From contig MU270024.1 in the NCBI GenBank assembly GCA_021432635.1, forward strand, positions 1,164,906-1,228,905: a stretch of DNA of 64,000 bases. Direction: 5' to 3'. This document shows, one piece after another, positions 1 to 10,649 of this stretch (position 1 is the stretch's first letter; the number at the start of each line of letters is the position of its first letter). A program made the position numbers and the translations under genes. The DNA comes from Thozetella sp. PMI_491. Lineage: Eukaryota; Ascomycota; Sordariomycetes; Chaetosphaeriales; Chaetosphaeriaceae. The notes under the pieces were generated by a model. That model did not search any database and was not told the DNA's origin. It worked only from the letters and a program-made list of their open reading frames with translations.

Positions 1-581
1 ACTACTTTGATCTCCCGTACCTCCCGGACGACGCCGTGCGGGCCAAGGGGAGCCCGGCAGGGGCCATAGACCTGTACAAGCTGACGATGTCTCCGCAATA
101 CTCGAACCTCTTTTTCCTCGGCTATATCGAAACCCTCGGGCCATTCCCGCCGACGGTCGAGGGGCAGGCCCGACACGCCACGGCCGTGCTCGAGGGCCGC
201 ATCAAGCAGCCATCTAAGGAGGAAATGTGGGCGCAAATCAAGAAGTGGCAGGCACACCAGGCTAAGGCAGTGGTGGACTCGGAGCGCCACCGCGTGCTAG
301 AGCACCCTCTTCCCTATCTGGACGACCTCCTCGCGCCGCTGGGTATTGCTCCAACCTTTGGTAGGCTGCTGGGCAAGGTGTTCACCAGCAACCCCTGGGA
401 GGCGCTCGGGGTGCTCAACGCTGTGTACTTTGGGGTCCCTACGAGCGCGCAGTACCGGCTGTTCGGCCACGGGAAGACGGAGGCGCTGGCCCGCGAGACG
501 GTGCTGCGGGTGGCGGGAGGGAAAAAGAAGCTGAGCGACAAGGAGGTTAAGATGCTCGCCGAGCAGAGGCGGCCCGAGTAG
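1..581 (+). CDS. Flavin-containing monooxygenase, C-terminal part (5' end outside window)
   Basis: The reading frame is open from base 3 at the window edge to a TAG stop at 579-581, so this is the last ~193 codons of a gene starting upstream. The segment has the look of the C-terminal region of fungal FMO-like oxygenases: a 'LYKLTMSP' stretch, then 'LFFLGYIETLGPFPPTVEGQAR', where the GxQAR-type motif and the Ps..M helix ('PSKEEMWAQI') follow the FMO pattern. These enzymes use FAD and NADPH to oxygenate nucleophilic N or S groups, or act as Baeyer-Villiger enzymes. The FAD- and NADPH-binding Rossmann motifs must lie in the missing upstream part and cannot be checked. The substrate cannot be told from this fragment. 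A Lys/Arg-rich tail ends the protein. Confidence 0.75.
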   Translation, partial: YFDLPYLPDDAVRAKGSPAGAIDLYKLTMSPQYSNLFFLGYIETLGPFPPTVEGQARHATAVLEGRIKQPSKEEMWAQIKKWQAHQAKAVVDSERHRVLEHPLPYLDDLLAPLGIAPTFGRLLGKVFTSNPWEALGVLNAVYFGVPTSAQYRLFGHGKTEALARETVLRVAGGKKKLSDKEVKMLAEQRRPE

Positions 582-3500
582 GACAGGCTGTCAGCCGCCG
601 TGCCAGCTCTCTGCATTCTTCCCAAGCCCGCCGCCTGCCTGCTTGCCACGTAGAAGCGTGGGGCGATGATGCGCCTGATGCGCCTGATGCATTTGCTGCG
701 AACTCATGTGATGAGGCTCTTCAGTGGGCCTGTACAACATATGACGTGTACGATGCGGGAGCCGTTTTCTTTTGCTGTACCATTACCATACCAATACCAG
801 TCTCCTAGTTACTTTTAGAAATGTCTTGGTCCTGAGACCTTAATCTGCGTGCTCCCTGCGCCGGCTCTTGAAGGAGCCGTTTCTGTTTCTGTATTGGATA
901 ACGGCCAAACGTGGATGTGGGTGTGGAATGCGTCCCGACCCATCGGGATCAGCTTCGAATGAATAGGGTGGATCCCTAAGCCGAATACCGCACTCCGGTT
1001 GGCTAGCTGGGGCTGGCAGGCGAGCAATGGATGAGATCATGGAGGACGGTGAAGAAGCTCCGGTGAGCCATTGGGGGATCGACGGCCACACAACTATCAA
1101 AGCCATGCGATACTTCTTCTGGAACGCCTGAGGGAGCGAGAGCTTTAGTGTGTCGCAGAGTAGGACACGTGGAACTGCGGCGCCGAGAGATCGCTCTGTT
1201 TACGTCAACTGTTCGTACCGTTGACTACTAAGAGCGCCAGTGCGTTACTTTTTTGATCTCGTCAAGATCGGCCACCCATTACCAAACCTCCGCGCAAGCC
1301 ACCCGCTGTGGCGCGTCAGACTCCTGCTCTTCCTGGGCCCCCAATGCACTCCTTTCCTCCCGTGGTGTACTATGTAAATGAAGCCTGCAAACGTCTGTGG
1401 GCAGAGAGGACGCCCCCGAATGGGCCAGTTTGCCAGGATCGCCGATGGCGACGGGGTGGTTGCTGCAGGTCCTGCAAGGTACGCCCGGGAGGTAGAGCAA
1501 CGAAGACGTCAGTCCCCTAGGACCTTCTGATCCGGCCCCGGATGTGCTCCCGTGAAACGCGGCGCGGGAGCGAGTTGGTTGCGAGGTTGCGTCAAGCAGG
1601 GTCGATCACCACTGCCTTGGATCCGGGCGGACCCTTGCAACCCTGGCCTTGTCTAGTGCACATCCGCGCGCCAGGGCTCGCGGCCCCATCCTGCCGAGGA
1701 ATTGATGGCCCAAGGAGACGGAAGGGCAAGAGAGCAACACGAGGTGGGAAGGTGGGCTTGGATCGCGATCAAGTGTGGAAAGGGGGGGCGGGATCCGCAA
1801 GTTTCGAGAAAAAAACCGGGACCCGCCTGCCGTTCACTCACTGGCCGACGGCGCCAGGCAAAACCAGGGTCTTCGGGTCTTCGCATCATTCCTCGCCTGG
1901 GCCGAAAGCCAACGCAGATGTCATCACCTCCCCTTCTCGGCGACCCGTGCCTTCCTTGGCCTGTGCCGAGTGGGTGGGAGACCGCCTTGGACGGGGGCGA
2001 CCGAGTGGGAGAGGGAGGGGCGATGGAAGGGAAAAAGCTCACCGACTTGGGCTCATCGAATCGCCCGCCGGCTGTCAGCGCTTCTTGCGCTGCATGCCTG
2101 CATGGCCGCATGTCTCTGCCTGCCTGAGCAATTGGCCCGTCCGTCGCGCTTGCACTTGCATGCTGATAATTGCATCAGCTTCTCCCTCCACTTGCTCATC
2201 CTGTCTCGTTCCCCGTTCCCCGCCTGCCAAGCGGCTCGCTCGCAGTCGTGGCCTGCCAACCTGCTTCCCTGCGTATCGCATGCACCGTTTAGCAGCCCAG
2301 TCGGCCCCAGCCTATCTCGTCGTGTCTCGCCTTTGCAGGCACAGGTTTGCTTTGACAGCAGTGGCCCTCCTCCCCCCACACCCCTGGCCACGAGCCCGCC
2401 CCAAGTCTCATTGTCATAGAAAAAGAGGCGCCCACCTGAAGCCTGAGCTGCAAATATATTCATCGACCCACCGCCTGGGCGCTATCTCGCACCTCTTCCG
2501 CAGGGTATATTGCCGTCTACCGGACGCCCCACGCAGCCACGCAGCCACGCCATTTATCGCCCTCTCTCGACATTGGCCTACGAAGTGCTATTGCATCTTG
2601 GGCACGAATCTCTTATCTCTGAAGCCACCTCATACCACCCTCCCAAAGCCAGCTTCCCCCCCCCCCTCCCCTTCTCCGTCGGGACCCCTGTATACATATA
2701 TACGGGTCCGTTCGTGCCAAAGCCAGCTGCTTTGCGATCAAGACAAGACGACTCAATAAAGAGGCCGTTTGCAACCCATAAAAAATATAGAAAGTGTCGC
2801 ACAAGCATTACTCGCCGACCCTGGTCTCTCATCGCCCGCCCTCGCCCCTGCCCGTCGGCTCTGTCATCGCCGTTCCTCAGCTGCGCCCTGTCAGCCTGGT
2901 CGCCGCCGCCAAGCTCTATTTTTTTCTCTCCTATCTCTTCTTGCCTGCGGCCCGAAGCTTCAGCTAGCCGGCGGGGAACGCACTGGCATCGTCAGCATCA
3001 GCCCTCGCGCCATTGCCTTCTAGGCTCTTGCCCCCGGCGCCGGCGCGGAGCCTGGAGTGAGAAGAGGCGGCTGGCTTATGAACCCACGACGCCGCCATTC
3101 ATTTGCCCTGCGGTCGCCCCTCTCCGCACGCCATCTAATCTCCATCGTCGTCACCTTGGAACTATCTATCACACCCCCCTTGACTAGCGATCTCTTTTTA
3201 TTTCAGTCTAGCCCGACTTCTTTGCTCAGGCCCCTCCGCCCATTCCACCTCGCAAAAAACCTAGCCTCAGACCATTCCCTCGCCGGCGAACCGCCCAAAA
3301 GCTTTCTTGAATTACCCCAACTTTTTTTCCTGGCTGGCTAGCAGGCCACCACTTACTCCACCAACCCAAACGCGCCTCTTGTCATACTTCTTATACCTTT
3401 TGGGCAGCTCTCACAGTCGTCCCCCTCTCGACCCCTCTCTCTCTCACACACTCGTCGAAACGCACTTTGCAATCCAACCTAAGCTGCAGTCTGCAATTCG

Positions 3501-3810
3501 GACGACTGCTGCCAGCTGCATCAAATAACGTTTGCCGGCCGCTGCACGCAACCACACCAGCTCCTCGCCCCCTCCTCCTGCTACAGTGACGATCAAAACG
3601 GACCCCCTCGCCCTCGCATCCCGCTTGTCCGATCATACCACTACATCACCTGTCGATCTCCATCTAGGCCCAACCAAGGGAAACACAACATCCAACCTGT
3701 CGGCACAAAACAGTCAACGCCGGCTATCTCGTTCTCATCCCAAAGAGCCATTGCCACACATCCAGCCTTCGGCATCCCATCCTCCTCCCGACAAAGAACC
3801 ACACATCCCC
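582..3810. other. 3.2-kb region without a recognisable gene, probable long leader/promoter
   Basis: Both strands carry only frames of random composition. The longest open frame (1542-2759 +) is rich in His, Cys, Arg and Pro and resembles nothing known. From about 2400 onward the plus strand is strongly C/T-rich with many CCTC and CTCT tracts, as is common in long 5' leaders of Sordariomycete genes. This suggests that transcription of the gene starting at 3811 begins well upstream. No repeat or RNA gene was seen. Confidence 0.4.
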
Positions 3811-4437
3811 ATGCGCTCATTACAACCAATGCACTCCCGATCTTACACTGTGAATGTACGACTTCCAGTCCCAGCCAGCAAAATGACCACCACAACAACG
3901 CAACCCAGCGGTATGCATCACAACCGAGACCTGGCGCTGCAGAAGTACCTCCTCCTGCAGGACCAGCACGAGTCCCTCCGCCAGCACCTCGATGAGCTGC
4001 GGCCATTGTACCCGTCTTCGCAGTCCGAGAGGAGCATATCCTTGTCCGTCACTCCTTCCGGCTCTCCTACCCGCTCCGGCACCAGCGCCTCGCCGTTTGC
4101 CTCGGGCCAGACGTCACCACGAAGCCCGCCGCCGGCCGGGCGCCAGCGCCCCCACCACCGGCGGTCCTCGCTGCCCGTCACCTCGCAGACCCATATGTGC
4201 CCTCCCGGCCTAGAGACAGTACTGGAGGCGACCAATGAGCTCGCGGCCGAGGAGGCCAAGCTCTTCGACGTCAACGAGGGCATCAAGCGTGCACTGACAG
4301 AGCTACTCAACTGCGAGGCGGTGCGGAGCGACCGCGCCTTGCGCACGTGGGTGCAGTGCCGACTCATGGACACGGAGAAGGAGCTGCGGAGCGGGCGAAG
4401 GAGGAGAAGCAACCCCGAGACAGTGATGGAGGCGTGA
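3811..4437 (+). CDS. Hypothetical protein, 208 aa, with short helical and disordered segments
   Basis: A single exon from ATG 3811 to TGA 4435-4437. I do not recognise a named domain. The N-terminal third has a Thr-rich patch ('MTTTTTQPSG') followed by a charged amphipathic stretch ('RDLALQKYLLLQDQHESLRQHL') that looks helical. A Ser/Pro-rich disordered middle follows. The C-terminal half is again helical ('LEATNELAAEEAKLFDVNEG', then 'RALTELLNCEAV'), ending in a basic tail with RRRR. Codon use is GC3-rich from about 3900 onward, which supports real coding. The start is uncertain: the frame stays open for 279 bases upstream of the ATG without another ATG, so initiation at a near-cognate codon or an upstream spliced exon is possible. 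A nuclear or cytoskeletal adaptor role would be guesswork. Confidence 0.6.
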   Translation: MRSLQPMHSRSYTVNVRLPVPASKMTTTTTQPSGMHHNRDLALQKYLLLQDQHESLRQHLDELRPLYPSSQSERSISLSVTPSGSPTRSGTSASPFASGQTSPRSPPPAGRQRPHHRRSSLPVTSQTHMCPPGLETVLEATNELAAEEAKLFDVNEGIKRALTELLNCEAVRSDRALRTWVQCRLMDTEKELRSGRRRRSNPETVMEA

Positions 4438-5280
4438 CGGCCCCAAGGATGCGGCCCCCCGGAGAAGGAAATTGTCAATTGGATTCCACATGGCTAGCTT
4501 GGGCGTTTTGGATGGATATGAGGGCTGCGCTAGGGCAACACGCATACTCGGGACGCCCGAGAGGCTCTCGGACTGGGTTTATACCATGGCGTCTGGGTGT
4601 TTTTTTCTCTTTTCTTCTTTTTTACGCTGAGGACACTGTCTCGGCTTCCACCGGCGCACGATCGCCGGGATGAGGAACGGGGCCATGGCAGGCCGGCCTT
4701 AGGTGGGCCCTGGAAAGCATGCAAGCGGTCCTGAGGGACGCACGCGCACATACAACACATACAAGCATAGGTAGTATACCGCACTCAAGTAATTCATCAA
4801 TGTTTACCAGCGGCTAAGCCGCCTCCCCACAAATACGGATCAATACGGGCACATCAGTTCCCAGTCAGTTCCCAATCATACCACCTGCCATCTGAACAGC
4901 TACGAGCGACCCATTGCCCCTCCCTCCCTCTCTTCCGTGCAACCAGCAGCTTCTCCGACAAAACGTGGGTGTGACAAGTAACCAGCAACGCCCCACGCAC
5001 CCACTTTTCGTTTGGATGGGGAAAGCTACCCTGCAGGTCGTAGATGCCATGCCACACACCACGGCCACCACACCGCAAACTTGGTGCCCCTCCAAACAAA
5101 GCCTGTCGATCGACCCCTCGCCGCCACATTCCAACTCTTAACGCCTCTGGGCGCCCAAGGCACTTCCAGACCGCCTCTCGTAAAAAAAAAAAATCGGCCA
5201 ACCCAGTTTCTCACGCTTCTTGCATCTTCAAAAACCGGCTCCATAGTCCGTCCTGCACTTTTTCCGCCACCATCTTCACG
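4438..5280. other. Intergenic: 3' region of the 208-aa gene and promoter of PMI
   Basis: No credible coding frame. The last 100 bases before the isomerase ATG are C/T-rich with an A tract at about 5178-5190, typical of a fungal 5' leader. Confidence 0.5.
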
Positions 5281-6705
5281 ATGCAAGTCCCCTTGGTGCG
5301 GCTCCAATGCGGGGTCAATTCCTACGACTGGGGCAAGAAAGGCGAGGCGTCGGCGGCCGCCCAGTTCGCCGCCGCGACGCCCGCCGCCGACTTTGCCATC
5401 CAGGCCGACCGGCCGTATGCTGAGGTGGGCAGTCGATAAGGCCCCCGCCGAGAAGACGTCTTCCGCCTGCTGACCCGCGGGCACTCGCAGCTCTGGATGG
5501 GCACGCACCCGTCCAACCCCTCCAAGGACGTGGCCACCGGCCGGACCCTGCTCGATCTCGTCGAGACGAACCAGGCGCTCTTAGCGCCATCCGTCGTCGC
5601 CCGCTACGGAAAGAAGCTCCCCTTTCTGTTCAAGGTCTTGTCTATCCACAAGGCCCTGTCGATCCAAGCGCATCCCAACAAGAAGCTCGCCGAGCAGCTG
5701 CACGCCCGGGACCCAAAGAACTATCCCGATGACAACCACAAGCCCGAGATGGCCATCGCCATCACCCCCTTCGAGGGCCTCTGCGGCTTCCGCCCCCTGA
5801 ACGAGATCGCTCATTTCCTCAAGTCCATTCCGGCCCTGCGCCAGCTGGTCGGCGAGGACACGGCCAAGGCCTTCGCCGAGACGGTCGCGAAGAACGACGG
5901 TAACGAGGCGGACGCGGCCAAGGCGGAGAACAAGAAGGCCCTGCAGGCAGCCTTCGGCGCGCTCATGGCGTCCTCTGAGTCCGACGTCAAGACGGCCACA
6001 GAGGCACTCGTTGCGGCCGCCGGCGCTGGAGCCGAGTTCGCCGATGGCGGCGTGGCTTCGACGTCGGGCGCGACACTCGCGGAGTTGGTGACGCGCCTCC
6101 ACGGCCAATTCGGCCCCGACTACGGGCTCTTCGTCCTGTTCTTCCTCAACTTCGTCACCCTGGAGCCCGGCGAGGCGCTGTTCCTCTGCGCCGACGATAT
6201 CCACGCGTATGTGTCGGGTGACATCATCGAGTGCATGGCGAGCAGCGACAACGTGGTGCGGGCGGGCCTCACGCCCAAGTTCAAGGATGTCGAGACCCTT
6301 GTCAGCATGCTTACATACAACTACGCACCTATCGACGAGCAGAAGATGAACCCCACCGAATACCCCTACGCTACCCTCAACCGGACCGCATATAGCTCGA
6401 GCTCCGAGTCGCTGCTCTACGACCCTCCTATCGATGAGTTCAGCGTCGTGCGGACCGCACTCAAGGAAGCGGGCGCAAAGGTCACCTTTGACCCGCTCGA
6501 CGGCCCGAGCATCATCATCTGCACCCAAGGCACTGGCAAGATCTCAGTCGGACCGACCGTGCAGGAAATCAAGGCAGGCTATGTCTACTTTGTTGGAGCG
6601 ACGGCCGAGTTGGTTCTGGAGTCGGAGGGCGACGCCGACAACGAGCTCGTGACGTTCAAGGCCTTCTGCGAGGTGGAGGATAACAGCAACGGCGCGAACC
6701 TGTAG
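5281..6705 (+). CDS. Mannose-6-phosphate isomerase (type I), 452 aa
   Basis: Two exons, 5281-5424 and 5491-6705. The 66-bp intron has donor GTGGGC, a CTGAC branch point and acceptor CGCAG, and splicing joins '...DRPYAE' to 'LWMGTHPS', the conserved family junction. The enzyme is a zinc-dependent cytosolic isomerase interconverting fructose-6-P and mannose-6-P. It supplies GDP-mannose for N-glycans, mannans and GPI anchors. Visible metal-site elements are 'QAHPNK' (Gln107, His109), 'DNHKPEM' (Glu134) and the late His in '[14 protein letters not shown]'. 'TLNRTAYS' carries an Arg expected in the active site. Length matches fungal homologues of 430-470 aa. The insert rich in Ala and Glu around residues 180-230 is somewhat longer than in yeast. 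The ATG at 5281 gives the conserved '[18 protein letters not shown]' N-terminus. Confidence 0.97.
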
Positions 6706-8011
6706 AGATCACGCCTTCCACCTTACAGTCTCCTCATTTTCCGTCCTGGCCCTGGGGGCAAGAAAAAAGTATGCTGGTCCGTAGCGGCTGCGCCAGGGGA
6801 TGTGTCCCGCCGGCGCCAAAGCCGAGTAATGCGTGGAGGCTTTTGCCATTCTAGCGAGGCGCGACCGTGAGAATGGAGTGTGCTTCTGATGATTTCGCAC
6901 ACATAAACTCGAGAACAAAAGTGACAATGGGACCTGCTATTGGGACGACATTGGGCACACGCGCATGCGCCGTGTCTCTAGATTCAGTGCAGCGCAGTGC
7001 AGTTGGATGGATTGCCATGCCGCATGCAAGCCACACAGGCTTCGACAGACTGAGCTAGACATGACGACAGAGGTGGAGCAATTCGCTAGGATCCACTCTT
7101 ACTGTTTATATTGCCCCTGAGCTACCCTGAGTCATGGGTAAGCAGAGGATGCTGAGTGGTCCAGGAAGCAAGTCATCTGCATTCGAGCGTATTTGGGTCG
7201 GGATAAGTTGAAAGGCGATAACTGATTCCTCTATCCTCGATGGCTGTGGCACCATGCTCGACAATCAGAGAGTGATTTACCCGCCGGCCCGACCGCCATC
7301 GTCGTCATCCCGATTATCCAGTTTTCGAGGCTCTGGAAGCCAGCGCGGGTACCTGCCTATCGTACGCTATAGCGTTAGTATTAATGAGACTGCTTGGGCC
7401 GTATCTTTCGACTCGGGAACTCCGACTACGCGGGTTAATGGGGATCCGAGGAGGGGCCAGAATACCCGACGCGGTGGAACGCCGGCTTCCACGGTCGGCT
7501 AGTGGGGATATTTTTGACCCTTTATGCATATCAAAGAGGAGGAGGACGGGAGCTAGAGTTCGCGTAGGGACGCTCCCTCGTCCAAACCTCCGCGCCAATA
7601 ATAGATATCACAGGGCTCGCCCGATGAAGCTCGTGTTCGGAGGTACTGCACAACCCATCTGCTCGCTGCTCGCCGGGTATCAACGAAGTTGCCCTATATG
7701 TGTCCATACATCCACAGTCAATACCCAGCCACGGGCATCTCCGCCGTACCATTCGAACCAACAAAGAGCCATGTACTATAGGACGTAGCAATTTGGATAA
7801 GCCAATGCCTCCCACCCGCCATATTGCTCTCATATGTCGCTGTGATTGCCCCAATGGGCCTAGAGCTTCTGATGATGTGCAGCCATTCCCCACACCCGGA
7901 TCCCGTCGAGCAGCTCTGCTATAGATGGGGCCGTCCGCCATGATATTGCCCCAAGCCTGGGCTACCCCTGTTCTTGCCCTGTTCCCTAAACCTTCTCCCA
8001 ACGGCGTGATT
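6706..8011. other. 1.3-kb intergenic region, no gene recognised
   Basis: Contains the 3' region of the isomerase and the promoter of the CBM1 gene. Frames between 7254 and 8001 on both strands are mutually overlapping, of random composition and unrecognised. CCAAT pentamers on the plus strand at 7802-7806 and 7851-7855 could serve the CBM1 gene, but this is only a sequence match. Confidence 0.4.
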
Positions 8012-8550
8012 ATGTTGAAACCTCTCTTCCTCGCGGGCCTTCTCGCTGCGGGCGTGCTCGGCCAACGGTCGCAGAGTCTCTATGGGCAGTGTGAGCACAT
8101 CTCTCCTAGAGCGGGCTTGGCATTATAGACGGCGTGCTGGGCTGACGCGTAACATGAAGGTGGTGGCCAGAACTGGTCGGGACCCGCGGCATGCCCGACC
8201 GGAGCATACTGCAAGAATGATGGGAAGTAAGTCGTACTTTACAAAACGAATATCCATGATTAAAGACTCACCTTTTCAACTCTTTCAGTATCTGGTACTC
8301 GCAATGCGTCGCGATTGCAGGTGACGCGGGCGGCTCCAGCGGTGGTGGCAGCGGCAGCGGAGGAGCGGCTCAGGGGTCGGTCGTGACGAGGACCCTGACG
8401 ACCATGTTCAGCGTTGGAGGGGCAACCCCGACCGTCGTGACCACGCGCATTACCTTCTTGACGACCAGGCCGACACAGGCGACTCCCACGCCTACCATGA
8501 CTCTCACCCCTGACGACCCATATGAGGAGGATTATGCCCCGCGGCTCTAG
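8012..8550 (+). CDS. Small secreted CBM1 (cellulose-binding) protein, 135 aa
   Basis: Three exons: 8012-8090, 8160-8226 and 8289-8550. The introns are 69 and 62 bp, with donors GTGAGC and GTAAGT and acceptors GAAG and TCAG. The product starts with a signal peptide (about residues 1-18, 'MLKPLFLAGLLAAGVLGQ') followed at once by a fungal-type CBM1 module. Its four cysteines are C27, C38, C44 and C55, set in 'YGQCGGQNWSG', 'ACPTGAYCK' and 'WYSQC'. Aromatics W32, W51 and Y52 are the expected flat cellulose-binding face. After the module comes a Gly/Ser run ('GGSSGGGSGSGG') and a Thr-rich tail rich in potential O-glycosylation sites, ending 'DPYEEDYAPRL'. There is no catalytic domain. It could be a truncated enzyme remnant, a cell-surface cellulose adhesin or an effector; no frame downstream continues a catalytic domain. 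Confidence 0.93.
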
Positions 8551-8938
8551 CGCCGGGGCGGGTGATTGGCGAGCGTGGAGATGGTCAGGCTCGGCCTCTC
8601 GGATGGGAAACAGTTGATGGCGGTATAGTTGTTGAGCATGTTGCTAGACTTGGCACATCATAGGCTCACACTAAGGAGGGATTCGCTGTGGGGACTTCTA
8701 CATAGTTGCAGTTATGCCCGGATTTGGTAGAAAGGTTAATGAATATGCTTCATTCGACAGGTACTAGTTGAAATTCCATGCCAGAATCACTTGCAACAGA
8801 GCCGTGCTGGTGAGCTCATAATTTCTCCCGTCTTATCTTGGCCCCAACTGGGGTTCCTCTGAAAAGAGCGTATATGGCACGTGCCTTGCGATCAACATAT
8901 AGGAGCTATAGATCAGCAGTCTTTAGCCTCGGGTTGTT
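8551..8938. other. Intergenic between convergent CBM1 and amidohydrolase genes
   Basis: A 388-bp stretch holding both 3' ends. Nothing else is seen. Confidence 0.5.
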
Positions 8939-10649
8939 TTACAAGGACATCACCCCGTCGTTCCTGGCACTGTAGACGACTCTTCCTTCAAACCAAGTCC
9001 GAAGAACGCTCGCTTCCGAAAAGTGGCCCTCACTTAGATCTCTGTCGACGGCAATGAAGTTGGCTTTCTTCCCGACCTCGATGCTTCCGGCTCTATGCTG
9101 GGAGCCAACGGCTTCGGCACCAGACCGAGTCATGATGCGGAGAAGGATACGGCTGCCTCTCTGGATATTTGTCAAACCGTCGTCCGCCGACCGTTGGGCC
9201 CCGATTTCTTCCGCAAGCCCTGCCACGCAAGGAAAGAGATTCGGGTTCGGAACGACAAGCCAATCCGACCCTATCGTGACCAGTGCGTTGGCAGCAAGCA
9301 TGCCGCTAAAATCCCATTTTCCTAGATGCGGCATGTCCTCGAACATCCCGATGTGAAATATTGCGGGAGACATCTCGGCTGTCACGTTTAAAGCTGCAAA
9401 TCGTGGAACATCATCTATCGAAATGTCAGTCTGAACGTGGAAAACCTACTGAAAAGATATTCCGCTTACCATCGTGAACAGAATTACAGTGCGCAATCTC
9501 ATGCCGAGGGCCCTTTTCGTTTAAAGCTCTGACTTTCTCCAAAACATCGAGCGCCATCCTCACGCTTCCCTGGCCTGTGGCGTGGATCTTGCACGTCATC
9601 CCCCTCGAATCGTAGAGCTTGACTAACTTGAAGAGCTTCTCCTCGTCCACCATGAGGTGATCCCTGCAGACTCGGCCATCTTCATCAAGGTCTGCCTGGG
9701 TAAGGACTGGAGGAACAGGTGTGCCGTCCAGCATGAATTTGACGAACTGTGGATTCAGGTGCTTGCTGCGGAAACCTTCTGCAACATCAATGAGAGCAGC
9801 AAGGCTCTCTTCGGCCTCTGCTACGAGGGCCCCTGGTGCGCACATGACGTGACTGTATACATCTAGATCCAGGCGGTTCTCTGATTCCAGCTCTCGCAAA
9901 GCATGAAGGTGGATGGTACTTGCTGATGCCTCCTGGACGGAGGTGATACCATATCGGTGGCAAATGGAAATTGCGTGACTCAAGGCGCGTTTTACCTGGG
10001 CGAGGGGTGGGATGGGCAGACCTCTCCAGACGTCGTCCGTTGCTGATTCGAACACTTCACCAGTCAGGGTGCCGTCTTCTCGCCGCACATAAGAACCCCC
10101 GGGTGGGTCGGCGATGGAGTCGTCAATATTCAACCTCTTTAAAGCAACACTGTTGAGGAGGATTTTGTGGCCAGAAAATTCGCGGAGCAAGACGGGCTGG
10201 TCTGGCCAGAGCTGGTCGAGATGAACTCGGTCGGGAGTGTCGTCTGGAAAGTTCATGGACAAGTACGCGCCGCCCAAGACCCAGTCTTGTCTAACACCGG
10301 TATATGCACACGAGCAATGTCCCTCGACCAATTTTTGGGCGATTTGAGTGTCGTTCTTCTGCAGAGCCAAGCCCGCCTCGCTCAAATCCTTGGAGCCAGC
10401 GACGTACATATGTGAATGAGCATCATGGATTCCAGGCATGATAAACTTCTGGCGGAGATCAAACTTCACCAGATGACGCTTAGAAGCCCGGGAAAGGACT
10501 TCTTCATCGGAGCCGACAAACTCGAAGACGCCGGTATCGCTAACAATGAAGCCTTCTGCCCATGGGAACTGCTCATTAGAGGTGAAAACCCGGCCATTGA
10601 AATAAGCCACGGAATTAGCATAGCTGCTAGACGATCTCGTCTCCATCAT
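8939..10649 (-). CDS. Amidohydrolase family 3 (YtcJ-like metal-dependent hydrolase), 551 aa
   Basis: Two exons on the minus strand, 10649-9470 and 9414-8939. The 55-bp intron (donor GTAAGC, acceptor ATAG) joins '...CNSVHD' to 'DDVPRFAALNVTAEM', restoring the family's H-x-x-D-D pattern. The protein is a cyclic-imidase/exoenzyme-like amidohydrolase with a TIM-barrel. Metal-site motifs are 'PGIHDAHSH' (His78, His80), the Lys in 'FVKFMLDGT', 'CKIHATGQG', 'HEIAHCNSVHDDD' and the late Asp in 'TIGSDW'. The C-terminal 'IEVGKKANFIAVDRDL' is the small beta-sandwich typical of the superfamily. No signal peptide is visible, so it is probably cytosolic. The ATG at 10649 is preferred because the frame further up starts only with TTG; an adjacent ATG at 10646 is equivalent. 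The substrate is unknown. Codon use is less GC-biased than in neighbouring genes. Confidence 0.9.

Noticed and set aside
1542-2759. 405-codon open frame on the plus strand
   Set aside because: Composition is random (His, Cys, Arg and Pro rich), overlapping frames are equally open on the other strand, and nothing resembles a domain.
5425-5490. Apparent frameshift in mannose-6-phosphate isomerase
   Set aside because: Explained by a 66-bp GT-AG intron with a CTGAC branch point; splicing restores the conserved sequence.
5581-6528. 315-codon minus-strand frame over the isomerase
   Set aside because: Antisense shadow; the isomerase frame is clearly real.
7531-8001. 156-codon minus-strand frame upstream of the CBM1 gene
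   Set aside because: No homology recognised, starts and ends arbitrarily, and an opposite frame covers the same bases.
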